The translations under genes and the position numbers were made by a program. The notes beneath the pieces were generated by a model. That model was not told the origin of the DNA and ran no database searches. It saw nothing but the letters and a program-made list of their open reading frames with translations. From CBDCUQ01 sp965222835 (GTDB lineage: Bacteria; Pseudomonadota; Alphaproteobacteria; Rhizobiales; Hyphomicrobiaceae), in the NCBI GenBank assembly GCA_965222835.1, contig CBDCUQ010000004.1, positions 1,488,001 through 1,552,000 on the forward strand: DNA of 64,000 nt, read 5' to 3'. Positions 25,466-35,328 of the stretch are shown here, piece by piece (position 1 is the stretch's first letter; each line of letters opens with the position of its first letter).

Positions 25466-25912
25466 ATGATCGAGATATCGGAAACCCCTGACCTTCCCCC
25501 GCGTCCAATCGCACAGCCCCTGGCGCGTGGCTGGCGGCAATCCTGTCCGGCCTGCGGAGAGGGGGCGCTCTATAGAGCGTATCTCAAGGTGGCTGACCAT
25601 TGTCCCAAGTGCGTCGAGGCGCTGCATCATCATCGGGCGGACGATGCGCCGCCGTACGTCACGATTCTTATCGTCGGTCATGTGATCATCGGCGGTTTGC
25701 TGCTTCTCGAGCAGGCCTACGCGCCGCAAACGTGGGTCCATCTCGTCATATGGCTGCCGCTGACGCTGGTAATGTGTCTGTGGATGCTGCCGCGCGTTAA
25801 GGGCCTGCTCATCGGTCTGCAATGGGCCCTGCGTATGCACGGGTTTGGGGGTGAGGAGCCGCGTCCGGCAGACGAAATGCCGCCTCAGCCGGCGGATGCG
25901 GCTGACGCCTAA
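25466..25912 (+). CDS. DUF983 family membrane protein
   Basis: 148 residues. The N-terminus has a zinc-ribbon-like pair, CPACGEGALY and HCPKCVEA, then two membrane spans (YVTILIVGHVIIGGLLLLEQA and WVHLVIWLPLTLVMCLWMLP). This is the standard DUF983 layout; the function of the family is unknown. It lies between rnr and the NUDIX gene as in many Hyphomicrobiales genomes. Confidence 0.92.
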   Translation: MIEISETPDLPPRPIAQPLARGWRQSCPACGEGALYRAYLKVADHCPKCVEALHHHRADDAPPYVTILIVGHVIIGGLLLLEQAYAPQTWVHLVIWLPLTLVMCLWMLPRVKGLLIGLQWALRMHGFGGEEPRPADEMPPQPADAADA

Positions 25913-26031
25913 GCGCACCGGGGGCCTTCGTGTCCCAATTATTTTTCGAAACACCTGTTGGCCCAAGTCTCCGCCCGGGATGACGCCCGTCGCAAGGATG
26001 GTAGTCTCGCCGCTTGAGGTAGAGCAGCCGT

Positions 26032-26775
26032 ATGACACGCGACGACGACCAGCACCAGCCGGCGCCTGTGCCGCCAGGCCGCTCAATGCGACCGCGAGAT
26101 GCAGCGGCGCTGGTCATTCTTGATTCTTCCACGGGTGAGCCGCGCGTATTGATGGGGCGCCGCCGTGCCGACCTGGTTTTTCTACCCAACAAGTTCGTCT
26201 TTCCCGGCGGGCGCGTCGATCGTGCGGACTATACGGCTCCGTCGGCCGATGAGCTTCCGGGCCGTGAGGTGGGTAAGCTCAAAATTGAGCCACGCGGCGA
26301 GCGGAGCGCGGCGCGTCCCCGCGCGCTCGCGCTTGCGGCACTGCGCGAGACCTATGAGGAGGCTGGCCTCCTGATTGGGACTCAAAGTGCGTCAGCGCGG
26401 CGATCGGCATCCGACTCTTGGGCGGCTATCCATGCCTACGGCGTCATACCACGCCTCTCCGGCCTGACGTATTTTGCGCGTGCGATCACGCCGCCGGGGA
26501 GAGCGCGGCGCTACGACACCCGCTTTTTCTGTATCGATGCCTCGGAGATCGCCGGGCGGGTGGATGCGCCCAGCGGCGAACTTTCGTGTCTCAATTGGTT
26601 TGGACTTGATGAAATGCGCGGGCTCGAGTTGCCCGGGATTACACGCGTGGTTGTCGAAGACCTTGCGGACTGGCTGGATGCGGGTCTTCCGGCCGCCTAC
26701 GATCTTCCGGTGCCATTCTACTTCCATCGTAACGGTAGCTTTGAGCGTATGTTGCTGAAGAGGGGTGCAGCGTGA
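26032..26775 (+). CDS. NUDIX hydrolase
   Basis: 247 residues. The Nudix box reads GGRVDRADY early, then ALAALRETYEEAGLLIG, the catalytic REtYEEaGl helix. An unusually long stretch between the beta strand and the box helix (about 60-100) is basic. The substrate (a nucleoside diphosphate derivative, CoA or other) cannot be told from sequence. It is the last gene of the rnr-DUF983-NUDIX run. It is convergent with gmk, 17 bases apart. An rpmG gene, which often follows in related genomes, is absent here. Confidence 0.9.
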   Translation: MTRDDDQHQPAPVPPGRSMRPRDAAALVILDSSTGEPRVLMGRRRADLVFLPNKFVFPGGRVDRADYTAPSADELPGREVGKLKIEPRGERSAARPRALALAALRETYEEAGLLIGTQSASARRSASDSWAAIHAYGVIPRLSGLTYFARAITPPGRARRYDTRFFCIDASEIAGRVDAPSGELSCLNWFGLDEMRGLELPGITRVVVEDLADWLDAGLPAAYDLPVPFYFHRNGSFERMLLKRGAA

Positions 26776-26792
26776 CACCGACTGGGCGCGGA

Positions 26793-27434
26793 CTATAGCG
26801 GGTCTGTGATCCCACGGACAAAACTTGAAAGCCCCAAGAGCCGATCACGCTTTAGCCGCTCGGCGGCCAGAATCGACCTCAATCCTTCCACACTTTGTTG
26901 CAGGTCGTCGTTGACGATCACGTAATCGTATTCCGCCCAATGGCTGATCTGCGAGGTGGCTTCCGCCATGCGCTTGGCAACCACATCGTCGGAGTCCTGC
27001 GCGCGTGCCCGCAGGCGGCGCTCCAGCGCATCACTAGATGGCGGCAGGATAAACACGCGAACAAGATCGCCCGCCATCTTCTCAGCCAGTTGCTGCGCGC
27101 CCTGCCAATCGATATCGAACAGTACGTCGCGGCCACCTGCAATCGAAGCCTCGACTGGGGCGCGGGGTGTTCCATACCGGTGGGAAAAAACGCGCGCCCA
27201 TTCGAGAAGCTCGCCGTTTTCCACCATGGCATCGAAGCGTGCGCAATCGACGAACACATAATCTTTTCCGTCGACTTCTCCCGGGCGTGGCTTGCGCGTT
27301 GTGACGGACACCGAGAGCTCGATATCCGGGTCGGCGTCGAGGAGCGCGCGCGACAACGTCGTTTTGCCGGCCCCCGACGGAGAGGATAGGACTAGGAGGA
27401 GCCCGCGCCGCGCTATTTTGATTTTTTCCGGCAT
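26793..27434 (-). CDS. gmk: Guanylate kinase
   Basis: 213 residues. Converts GMP to GDP with ATP. The P-loop is SSPSGAGKTTLSRALL, the GMP site includes SVTTRKPRPGEVDGKDYVFV, and the lid/core includes FDIDWQGAQQLAEK and VFILPPSSDALERRL. ATG 27434 follows AGGGG and lies 5 bases after the yicC stop; a GTG at 27443 is possible but has no ribosome site. Last gene of the fab-mltG-yicC-gmk run. Confidence 0.96.
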   Translation of the reverse strand: MPEKIKIARRGLLLVLSSPSGAGKTTLSRALLDADPDIELSVSVTTRKPRPGEVDGKDYVFVDCARFDAMVENGELLEWARVFSHRYGTPRAPVEASIAGGRDVLFDIDWQGAQQLAEKMAGDLVRVFILPPSSDALERRLRARAQDSDDVVAKRMAEATSQISHWAEYDYVIVNDDLQQSVEGLRSILAAERLKRDRLLGLSSFVRGITDPL

Positions 27435-27439
27435 GCCCC

Positions 27440-28342
27440 TCACTCGATGTTTTGCACCTGCTCGCGGATCTGATCGATAACGACCTTAAGCGCGAGCCCT
27501 GCGCGCGCAACGTCGGAAGAGATCGCCTTGGCGGTCAAAGTGTTGGCTTCGCGATTGAACTCTTGGGCCAAAAAATCGAGCTTGCGGCCAACGGCGCCCT
27601 TCGCCGTCAACAGCTCGCGAGCGGCTTCGATATGAGCGTGAAGACGTTTCAACTCTTCCTCGACGTCAGCCCGTGTCGCGATCAGAACAGCCTCCTGATG
27701 CAGGCGTTGCGGATCGAGTGCCTGGCCTGCGCCACCTGAGCCAGCTGACAGAATCTTGGCAACCTGCTCTTCGAGGCGGCTTGCGATCGCCTTTGGCGCT
27801 CGCGCGGGCGAGGCCTCGACTTCGCCGGTGAGACGCGCAATCTCATCAATGGCCGTGTTGAGGACCTTCTTCAACCGCTTGCCTTCGGCGTCGCGGGCCG
27901 CGGCCAAGCCATCAAGCGCGGTTTCCAGGCTTTTCAGCATCGCGGCCTGGCGCGCGGCGGTTTCCGTCTCGCTTTCTTGCGGCTCGACCTGTTCCAACAC
28001 GCCCCGAGTGGTCAAAAGTGCATCGGCGCTAGGCGCGTCTCCGGCGGTGAGCTGGCGGAGGCGATCGGCTGCGGCAATCACTTGAGCCAGCGCAGTTTCA
28101 TTCAAGCGGATTTCCGCCGCGCCTTCCGTCCGGTCCACGGTTAGAGCAATGTTGATACTGCCGCGTGAGAAACGCTTGGCGACGGCCTCGCGGATTTTCG
28201 GCTCCAAGGCGTCGTATCCAGGGGGCAGGCGTAGACGCACGTCGAGGCCGCGATTGTTGACACTCTTGGCCTCCCAGTGCCAGGTGCACGCGCCGTGCGC
28301 GCCATCGCACCGCGCAAATCCGGTCATGCTTTGAATGCTCAT
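27440..28342 (-). CDS. yicC: YicC-family endoribonuclease
   Basis: 300 residues with the family start SIQSMTGFARCDG and WHWEAKSVNNRGLDVRLRLPPG. The C-terminal part RKLDFLAQEFNREANTLTAKAIS...VVIDQIREQVQNIE is the conserved nuclease-domain end. YicC proteins are hexameric endoribonucleases; their cellular targets are poorly defined. It sits directly before gmk, a linkage seen across many bacteria. Confidence 0.94.
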   Translation of the reverse strand: MSIQSMTGFARCDGAHGACTWHWEAKSVNNRGLDVRLRLPPGYDALEPKIREAVAKRFSRGSINIALTVDRTEGAAEIRLNETALAQVIAAADRLRQLTAGDAPSADALLTTRGVLEQVEPQESETETAARQAAMLKSLETALDGLAAARDAEGKRLKKVLNTAIDEIARLTGEVEASPARAPKAIASRLEEQVAKILSAGSGGAGQALDPQRLHQEAVLIATRADVEEELKRLHAHIEAARELLTAKGAVGRKLDFLAQEFNREANTLTAKAISSDVARAGLALKVVIDQIREQVQNIE

Positions 28343-28460
28343 ACGGGGTGGCCCGAAAGGTTGCTACGCCGGCAGGATCACCCCTTCTAGCGCGGAATCC
28401 GGCCCGTGCAAGCTATTGCGGGCTCGTCTTACCGACTGACCAACAGCGAAGTGGGACTCT

Positions 28461-29882
28461 CTATCTTTTGGGCTTGCGTATGGGAAGCGGAACCGTCGAG
28501 GCCTGACGCGCAGCAGGTGCCGCTCCTGCAGCCTCACCCTTGGCATCCCCGGCAGGCGGATTGGGAATTGCCTGGTCCGCGCCGGCCTCCGGCACCGCCT
28601 TTCCGTCTGGCACGGTTATGACGACCGCCTGCGGCTTGGCGGTATCTGATGCTGCGTTTGACTCACTCTCTTTTGAAGCGGCCTCTACGTTGGCCTTCAA
28701 CTTTTCGCGCTCTTTCGCGGCTGCGGCCTGTTTGGCACGTATGTCCTTTTCAATCTTGCGCCAGTTTGCAACGGCTGCATTGTGCTCCTTGAGCGTCTTG
28801 GAAAAGACGTGCCCGCCGGTGCCATCCGCCACGAAGTAAATTGCCTTGGTGTCTGCGGGATTAAGAACGGCCTCCAAGGCCGCAACACCGGGATTACAAA
28901 TTGGCGTCGGGGGCAGACCTTTGATCTGGTAGGTGTTGTGGGCGTTCTTCGCCCTCTTTTCCTTCTTTAAGATGGGCTTTCCCCACTGGACCGCTCCGCC
29001 GTACAGGCCATAAAGAATTGTCGGGTCGGATTGTAATCGCATTCCCTTCCTGAGCCGGTTGACGAAGACGGCTGCGACCATGGCGCGCTCGTCGCTGCGC
29101 CCCGTTTCCTTTTCGACGATGGAAGCCAGAACCTGCGCTTCCTCCTTCGTCTTGAACGGCAATCCCTTCTGCCGCTTCTGCCAAGTCTCATACAAATTCT
29201 CGGCCTGGGCTACCTCCATACGATTTATGATGTCGTTGCGATCCGTGCCCTTGGTGAAGTTATAGGTATCGGGTGCGAGACTGCCTTCCACCGGCATTTT
29301 CGTGATCTCGCCTGTCAGGCTTGGATCTGCGTTGAGCCGTTCGACAATTTGCTGGCTGGTCAAACCTTCAGGGACAACAACGTTATATCCGACCGACTTA
29401 CCGGTCGCGAGAATATTCAAGACCTGGCGCATGCTCGCGCCTGACTTAATTTCGTATTCGCCCGCCTTGAGCTCCAAACTCTTGCGTTCGCCGAAGTAAC
29501 GCTGACCGAGATATCCAAGAATGAAGGCCCAACGGTTGGAGATGACGCCCTTGTCCTCGAGGTGGCGCGCGATTTCCGTGCGTCCTTTCCCCGACTGAAT
29601 GACAACGACTTGATTGTCCTTGAGAGGGCCCGGCCTCTCGTAGAGGTGATAGATGAGAAGTACCGTGCCGCCCATAAACACGGCCGCAAACAATACGAGG
29701 GTTAGAACACCGCTCATAAATCGAACGGCGCCTGATACTTTCTTGTTGGGCTCACGGAGTCGCTTGCCGTGCGGACGCACGGGGGCCCGGCCGGGTTCCA
29801 AGGCTTCAGACGGGCTGCGCGGCCTCAGACCATCCTGAGTGGCCAGGGTTCGTGAAGTTGTCTGGCGGATGCCTTTTTTCAT
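28461..29882 (-). CDS. mltG: Endolytic murein transglycosylase MltG
   Basis: 473 residues. A basic cytoplasmic N-terminus (1-50) precedes one membrane span (about 55-78, GVLTLVLFAAVFMGGTVLLIYHLY), a LysM-like part, and the YceG catalytic domain with the active Glu in LASIVEKETGRSDER and the conserved LYGLYGGAVQWG / HNTYQIKGLPPTPICNPG. It cleaves nascent glycan strands and sets strand length. The Ala/Pro/Lys-rich tail of about 100 residues after the domain is an extension likely to be disordered. Located between fabF and yicC, as is usual in alphaproteobacteria. Confidence 0.95.
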   Translation of the reverse strand: MKKGIRQTTSRTLATQDGLRPRSPSEALEPGRAPVRPHGKRLREPNKKVSGAVRFMSGVLTLVLFAAVFMGGTVLLIYHLYERPGPLKDNQVVVIQSGKGRTEIARHLEDKGVISNRWAFILGYLGQRYFGERKSLELKAGEYEIKSGASMRQVLNILATGKSVGYNVVVPEGLTSQQIVERLNADPSLTGEITKMPVEGSLAPDTYNFTKGTDRNDIINRMEVAQAENLYETWQKRQKGLPFKTKEEAQVLASIVEKETGRSDERAMVAAVFVNRLRKGMRLQSDPTILYGLYGGAVQWGKPILKKEKRAKNAHNTYQIKGLPPTPICNPGVAALEAVLNPADTKAIYFVADGTGGHVFSKTLKEHNAAVANWRKIEKDIRAKQAAAAKEREKLKANVEAASKESESNAASDTAKPQAVVITVPDGKAVPEAGADQAIPNPPAGDAKGEAAGAAPAARQASTVPLPIRKPKR

Positions 29883-29988
29883 CGTCCCTGTTCCTCACGG
29901 CCCTGGCACAGGCGGATGCGGTTCGCGTCAGGGCGGACGGTAGCAGAAATTGTGGCAAAAGCCCGGTCAACTTGCGCGGGACACCCGC

Positions 29989-31251
29989 TTAGGCCACGCG
30001 CCGCATGATGAGCGAGGCATTCGTGCCACCGAAGCCGAACGAATTTGACAGGACCGTATCGATCTGCCGCTCCTTGGCGGTGTGCGGCACGAGATCGATC
30101 GCTGTTTCCACGGATGGATTGTCGAGATTAATGGTGGGCGGGGCGATGTTGTCGCGCATGGCCAGGACAGAAAAGATGGCCTCCACGGCGCCGGCCGCAC
30201 CCAGCAAGTGTCCAATGGCTGATTTGGTCGAGGACATCGAAACCTTACCGGCCGCGTTGCCAAACAAGCGTTCAACGGCCTTCAGTTCGATCTCGTCGCC
30301 CAAAGGCGTTGAGGTTCCATGGGCGTTGACGTAATCGATTTCTGACACGTCGATATTGGCGTTCTTTAGCGCCGCCTTCATGCATCGATACGCGCCGTCT
30401 CCCGTTTCGGCCGGCGCGGTGATGTGATAGGCGTCCCCCGACATGCCGTAACCGATCACCTCGGCATAAATCTTTGCCCCGCGCGCCTGTGCATGCTCGA
30501 GCGTCTCGAGAACGACGATACCGGCGCCTTCGCCCATAACGAAGCCGTCGCGGTCTTTGTCGTAAGGGCGCGATGCCTTGGTGGGCGTGTCGTTGAACCC
30601 GGTCGACAATGCGCGACAGGCAATGAAGCCCGCCATGCCGATGCGACAGATGGGGCTTTCAGTGCCACCCGCCACCATGACGTCGGCATCGCCAAGTGCG
30701 ACGAGCCGTGCGGCATCGCCGATGGCGTGTGTGCCGGACGCACAGGCTGTCACAACGGCATGGTTGGGGCCCTTGAGGCCATGCTTGATGGAGACATACC
30801 CGGCGGCGAGATTGATGAGGCGCCCCGATATGAAGAATGCGGAGACCCGGCGAGGTCCCTTCTCCTTCAAGAGGATTGAGGTATCTGCGATGCCAGAGAG
30901 TCCACCGATGCCCGAACCTATAAGGACGCCTGTGCGCTCCTGCTTTTCGGTTGTGTCGGCTGTATAGCCCGAATCCGCGAGAGCCTGATCCGCGGCGGCC
31001 ACGGCATAGAGGATGTACTCGTCAATCTTGCGTTGATCTTTGGGCTCCATCCAGTCGTCGGGATTCAACTTCCCGTCGGCCGTCGCGCCGCGTGGTACGA
31101 AGTTCGCGATTTGACACGACAAATCCGAGACTTCGAATTCCTCGATGCGACGAGCTCCGCTCTCGCACGCGAGAATGTTTTTCCACGCCGCGTCGATACC
31201 AACACCAACGGGCGTAACAAGGCCTAGGCCAGTAATGACAACGCGGCGCAT
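29989..31251 (-). CDS. fabF: 3-oxoacyl-[ACP] synthase II
   Basis: 420-residue condensing enzyme of fatty acid elongation. The active Cys is in VVTACASGTHAIGDA, the two catalytic His in NAHGTSTPLGD and SAIGHLLGAAGA, and the C-terminal NSFGFGGTNASLI is present. It lies directly downstream of acpP and upstream of mltG. Confidence 0.97.
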   Translation of the reverse strand: MRRVVITGLGLVTPVGVGIDAAWKNILACESGARRIEEFEVSDLSCQIANFVPRGATADGKLNPDDWMEPKDQRKIDEYILYAVAAADQALADSGYTADTTEKQERTGVLIGSGIGGLSGIADTSILLKEKGPRRVSAFFISGRLINLAAGYVSIKHGLKGPNHAVVTACASGTHAIGDAARLVALGDADVMVAGGTESPICRIGMAGFIACRALSTGFNDTPTKASRPYDKDRDGFVMGEGAGIVVLETLEHAQARGAKIYAEVIGYGMSGDAYHITAPAETGDGAYRCMKAALKNANIDVSEIDYVNAHGTSTPLGDEIELKAVERLFGNAAGKVSMSSTKSAIGHLLGAAGAVEAIFSVLAMRDNIAPPTINLDNPSVETAIDLVPHTAKERQIDTVLSNSFGFGGTNASLIMRRVA

Positions 31252-31406
31252 GACGTTTTGCAGAGTCCGTCCGTAAGAATTGCTACATTCATTCTGCCGC
31301 CGCTTTGCTCACAGCTTCCGGACCGGCAGATTGGAACCACCCGGTTCCCTCTGGCGGAAAACCACGGTCTCGACCGAACCTTTGGCACGGAGACGTTGGC
31401 TCTGCC

Positions 31407-31649
31407 TCAGGCAGCCGAGGCGTTCTTCTCGAGGAACTTTACGGCATCGCCGACTGTCAGAATGTGCTCGGCTGCGTCGTCCGGAATCTCGCACCCGAAC
31501 TCTTCCTCGAAAGCCATGACCAGCTCGACGGTGTCCAAGCTGTCAGCTCCCAGATCATCAATGAAGCTGGCGTTCTCCGTGACCTTGTCGGCCTCAACGC
31601 CAAGATGCTCGACGACAATCTTTTTCACGCGCGCTGCGACATCGCTCAT
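31407..31649 (-). CDS. acpP: Acyl carrier protein
   Basis: 80-residue acidic protein. The 4'-phosphopantetheine Ser is in the conserved DLGADSLDTVELVMAFEEEF. It carries acyl chains for FabD, FabG and FabF encoded alongside. GAGGATC precedes the ATG. It is separated from fabG by a 372-base spacer, so it may have its own strong promoter. Confidence 0.98.
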   Translation of the reverse strand: MSDVAARVKKIVVEHLGVEADKVTENASFIDDLGADSLDTVELVMAFEEEFGCEIPDDAAEHILTVGDAVKFLEKNASAA

Positions 31650-32021
31650 TCGCTGATCCTCGTATTCTTAATTTGACCCCACGGGCTCTGCATGGCCGGA
31701 CTCGGCCTTTGGATGTGGCCGAATGGCCGCATATTGGTGATCCAGGCGCGGAACGCAAGCCCGGTGATAAAGTTGACCCCCCTGAACGTCGCCCGTGGTC
31801 GCAGGAGATGCGCTTTTCCCCAGTTTCCCGGACGATAGAGTTGCGGCTGCGGTATCATAGACGGGCCGGGATGGGAAGCAGGGAGCGCATCGGTCCTCTG
31901 CGGCATGTCGTGCATCGCCGGGCGTCTGGCTCTGCGGACAGTTTGTTGGCTGCGTCATTTCTCAAAAGCCCTGGCAGACCAGCGCCCTATGACCTCGCCT
32001 CACAGGGCGTGATGGACCGTC
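31650..32021 (-). other. Spacer upstream of acpP
   Basis: 372 bases between fabG and acpP with no convincing gene. Several short GC-rich inverted repeats occur (for example GGCC-gaat-GGCC near 31695-31705). In other alphaproteobacteria acpP has its own promoter in this spacer; I cannot pick out its boxes here. Confidence 0.45.
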
Positions 32022-32768
32022 CTAAACCATGGCCATGCCGCCATTAATATGAAGCGTCTGCCCCGTAATGTAGCCGCCCGCCTCCGACGCCAGATAGAGG
32101 GCACCGGCTGCGATATCCTCCGGTGCGCCGAAGCGCTGCGCCGGAATCATCTTGGCGATCTCTTCCTGCTGCTTATCGTTAAGGGCGTCCGTCATGGCCG
32201 TCTTAATGAAACCAGGCGCGATGCAGTTGGCGGTGATCCCCCGGTTCGAAACCTCGCGCGCAAGGCTTTTGGTCATACCAATCATGCCTGCCTTCGAGGC
32301 CGCATAATTCCCCTGTCCGGGATTTCCAAAAACGCCCGAGACGGAAGATATATTGATGATGCGTCCATAACCCGTTTTGTTTCTGAGCATGGCGCGCGCG
32401 GCGGCGCGGCAGAGCATAAACGTGGACGTCAGGTTGACAGCAATCACATCGTCCCATTGTTCGTCCTTCATCACCATGAACAGATTGTCCTTGGTGAGAC
32501 CGGCGTTGTTGACCAGGATATCGAGACGGCCACCGAGGGCTTTGGTTGCCTCATCGATGAGCCTTCCGACCTGTTCGCGATCACCGAGATCGCAAGGGGT
32601 GACGACGATGCGATCGCTGAGCTCGGCCTTCAAGGCTTCGAGCTTGTCGACCTGCCGGCCTGAAATGGCAACCGTCGCGCCCGCTTTATGAAAGGTTCGG
32701 GCAATGCTTGCGCCGATGCCCCCCGTTGCACCTGTTACAAGTGCCGTCTTTCCCGAAAGATCGAACAT
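32022..32768 (-). CDS. fabG: 3-oxoacyl-[ACP] reductase
   Basis: 248-residue SDR that reduces 3-ketoacyl-ACP with NADPH. The cofactor motif is TGATGGIGASIAR, the catalytic Ser is in NISSVSGVFGNPGQGNY, and YAASKAG holds Tyr and Lys. The C-terminal GGYITGQTLHINGGMAMV is typical of FabG. It sits 15 bases downstream of fabD. Confidence 0.97.
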   Translation of the reverse strand: MFDLSGKTALVTGATGGIGASIARTFHKAGATVAISGRQVDKLEALKAELSDRIVVTPCDLGDREQVGRLIDEATKALGGRLDILVNNAGLTKDNLFMVMKDEQWDDVIAVNLTSTFMLCRAAARAMLRNKTGYGRIINISSVSGVFGNPGQGNYAASKAGMIGMTKSLAREVSNRGITANCIAPGFIKTAMTDALNDKQQEEIAKMIPAQRFGAPEDIAAGALYLASEAGGYITGQTLHINGGMAMV

Positions 32769-32783
32769 TCGAGACTACCCTCC

Positions 32784-33731
32784 TTATGCCATTAGGCCCG
32801 ATATGGCCGCCTCTATATCCTGAGGCGTGCCCAAGCTCGTGGCGTTGAATGCTTTGTGGATGCGTTTGACTAAACCGGCGAGTACCTTGCCCGATCCGAT
32901 CTCGTAGATGTCGGTGATGCCATTGGCGGCCATGAACTCCGTCAATTCACGCCAGCGCACGGTGCCGGTCACCTGCTCGACGAGACGCGTCCTGATCTCT
33001 TCGGGGTCGCTAATGGGCGCCGCGGTCACGTTGGCGACGACGGGAACGACGGGTGGCTTGATCTCGACTTTGGCAAGCGCCTCGGCCATGGCGTCGGCGG
33101 CCGGTTGCATCAACGCGCAATGGAAAGGCGCGGAGACGGGAAGTGGCACTGCGCGGCGCACGCCGTGCTCTTTACCGATCTCGGGAACACGATCGAGCGC
33201 CGTCTTATGTCCTGACAGCACAACCTGCGTCGGCTCGTTGTCATTGGCAATTTGGCAGACGTCTCCTTGGGCCGCCGCTTCAGCAACTTTCTTGGCCACG
33301 TCCAACCCAACGCCGAGCAGCGCCGACATGGCGCCCTGCCCGACCGGCACGGCCTTTTGCATGGCTTGGCCACGCAGTTTCAAAAGCCGCGCGGTGTCGG
33401 CCAAAGAAAAAGCGCCCGCAGCAGCGAGGGCGGAGTATTCGCCCAGAGAATGTCCGGCGACGTACGTCACCTTGTCCTTGAGCGAAAAGCCTTTTTCCCG
33501 TTCTAAGACGCGCATTACGGCCATTGAGACGGACATCAATGCCGGCTGCGCATTCTCGGTTAGGGTGAGCGTGTCCTTCGGACCCTCCCACATAATTTTC
33601 GACAGGCTTTGGCCAAGCGCGTCGTCGACCTCATCGAAAACTTCTTGAGCACACTTGAACGTCTCGGCCAGCTCGCGGCCCATGCCGACATCCTGGCTGC
33701 CCTGTCCGGGGAATACGAAAGCAATCGCCAT
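32784..33731 (-). CDS. fabD: Malonyl-CoA-[ACP] transacylase
   Basis: 315 residues. It loads malonyl onto ACP. It opens with FVFPGQGSQDVGMG and holds the nucleophile Ser in AGHSLGEYSALAAAG and the His in SAPFHCALMQPAAD. ATG 33731 (MAIAFVFPGQ) is chosen; an in-frame upstream start at 33773 adds 14 residues not seen in the family. First gene of the fabD-fabG pair. Confidence 0.97.
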   Translation of the reverse strand: MAIAFVFPGQGSQDVGMGRELAETFKCAQEVFDEVDDALGQSLSKIMWEGPKDTLTLTENAQPALMSVSMAVMRVLEREKGFSLKDKVTYVAGHSLGEYSALAAAGAFSLADTARLLKLRGQAMQKAVPVGQGAMSALLGVGLDVAKKVAEAAAQGDVCQIANDNEPTQVVLSGHKTALDRVPEIGKEHGVRRAVPLPVSAPFHCALMQPAADAMAEALAKVEIKPPVVPVVANVTAAPISDPEEIRTRLVEQVTGTVRWRELTEFMAANGITDIYEIGSGKVLAGLVKRIHKAFNATSLGTPQDIEAAISGLMA

Positions 33732-33904
33732 CAGCGCAGCGGCTCCGCTTCTTGTGTTGCAAGGTGGTCGCATAAGACACTGGCTGGACCCCGAGTCAAG
33801 ACTGGCTGCTGCCGCAGGGTGTGCCTCTATGCGTCGAGATGTGCTTTCGATGCTCGAAGGCCGTTGCCGTGGCCGTCATAAACACTCGACGCTTCGTCCG
33901 CGGC

Positions 33905-34522
33905 TCATGCAGGGCGCCGCACAAGGGCGAGGCCCGCGGCTGCCGTCAGGAGAATACCTCCGGTCAGCTTGTTCGCGCTAGGTCCTTGCGCGCTTAGGAG
34001 ATACCCCACGCGGGCCGCAGCGAGTGCCCAGAATCCATCAAGCACCACGGCGATCCCTACGAAGGTCGCAGCGAGGGTCGCAAGTGCGAGCGTTGGTTCG
34101 CTATCGGTTGGGACGAACTGAGGCAGGAAGGCTGCATAAAAGAGGAGCGTCTTAGGGTTCGTCAGTGAGACGACAAAGCCCTGCAAAAACATTTGCTGCG
34201 GAGTGATGTCCTGGGCTTGCACGGCGCTCAGATTTGCCGCGGGCGCGCGCCAGGCCATCACACCGAGATAAAGGAGATAGGCCACGCCGACCCAGCGCAA
34301 GAGTTCAAACCCATGTGCGGCGAGGGCGAGCAAGCCCGACAGTCCGGCGATCGTAATGAAAAGTTGCAGGACCATGGCTGCAGACGTTCCGGCAACCGTG
34401 ACAAGGCCGTAGCTTGCGCCATGACGCACGCTGTTCGCCACGATCACGGCGACGTTGGGACCGGGAACGGCGATGAGCGCCGCGCTTGCGACGACGAAGG
34501 CGAGATAGAGGGACACGACCAT
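33905..34522 (-). CDS. LysE-family exporter
   Basis: 205-residue inner-membrane protein with about five or six spans. The N-terminal signature VAVPGPNVAVIVANSVRHGASYG (family AVPGPN) and the later GFVVSLTNPKTLLFYAAFLPQF are diagnostic of the LysE/RhtB group that exports amino acids or homoserine lactones. The ATG at 34522 (MVVSLYLAF) is likely; GTG 34528 would add two residues. The substrate is unknown. Confidence 0.92.
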   Translation of the reverse strand: MVVSLYLAFVVASAALIAVPGPNVAVIVANSVRHGASYGLVTVAGTSAAMVLQLFITIAGLSGLLALAAHGFELLRWVGVAYLLYLGVMAWRAPAANLSAVQAQDITPQQMFLQGFVVSLTNPKTLLFYAAFLPQFVPTDSEPTLALATLAATFVGIAVVLDGFWALAAARVGYLLSAQGPSANKLTGGILLTAAAGLALVRRPA

Positions 34523-34680
34523 ACACACTTACGAACTTCGTCAGGTCTGCGATTTGCAGTAGAATTCCAATATACGTAATTCAGATTGCTACTGGTTGCA
34601 GAGCCCTCTTCGGACAGATTCGACGGAGATCTATAGAGCACCCAGGCCCGACTCTGTTCAGTCTGCTTCTTCTCAGATAA

Positions 34681-35328
34681 TCATACCATTCGCCCAGAGA
34701 TCATCCATAGAAAGCGAACAATGCACGCAACCAAAAAACTAACAACTGATAAACTGACGCTAGCCATAGGAACCATTAGATACCACCAGAAGAACTCAAG
34801 CTCTGACGAGGAAAAATTGGGCAAATGAGCTAAGCCTGGAGTCGGCGAAAACGCCATATACGTTACAACCACACCGGCTCCCGCAAGGCCGAATAGCAAA
34901 TATGGCGCGGCAAATACCGCTGCGAATGTCGTCATTATGGGATCAATTCTGGTGCCCGACTGTTTTGCGACGGCATTGATATAAGTTGCAAGTAATGGAA
35001 TGAATGCGATGGAGATGTGTAGGAGGTAGCCCATGAAGCGCTCAGTCTCCTCCCCAACAATCTCAGCTGTACCCGAGGAATATGTCGAGGGCCAAAGGTC
35101 GCTAAAGGCCCAACAGATGATGAAGCTCGCTGTGGCGACAAGTAGGTGTAACAAATATATGAAATAAGCGAATTGGGGGACGTATTGGCCTATCTTCAAC
35201 CTGTCGAGGAGGCCATCCAACACACCCATTATGCGCCGTAGAATTGGCCATGCCAACACAAGTAGTAGCAATGGCACTATCAGGATTGGATTCCTGACAA
35301 CAAATTCAAGAAATTGTATTGGGTTCAT
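34681..35328 (-). CDS. Orphan membrane protein of unknown function
   Basis: 215 residues with about five hydrophobic spans (for example 12-30, 55-75, 95-118, 128-155 and 188-210). No family is recognised. Its DNA is visibly more AT-rich than its neighbours, with long A/T runs and codon choices such as ATA and AGA rare elsewhere in the window, which suggests recent acquisition. It is flanked by non-coding gaps of about 150-180 bases on each side. Confidence 0.65.
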   Translation of the reverse strand: MNPIQFLEFVVRNPILIVPLLLLVLAWPILRRIMGVLDGLLDRLKIGQYVPQFAYFIYLLHLLVATASFIICWAFSDLWPSTYSSGTAEIVGEETERFMGYLLHISIAFIPLLATYINAVAKQSGTRIDPIMTTFAAVFAAPYLLFGLAGAGVVVTYMAFSPTPGLAHLPNFSSSELEFFWWYLMVPMASVSLSVVSFLVACIVRFLWMISGRMV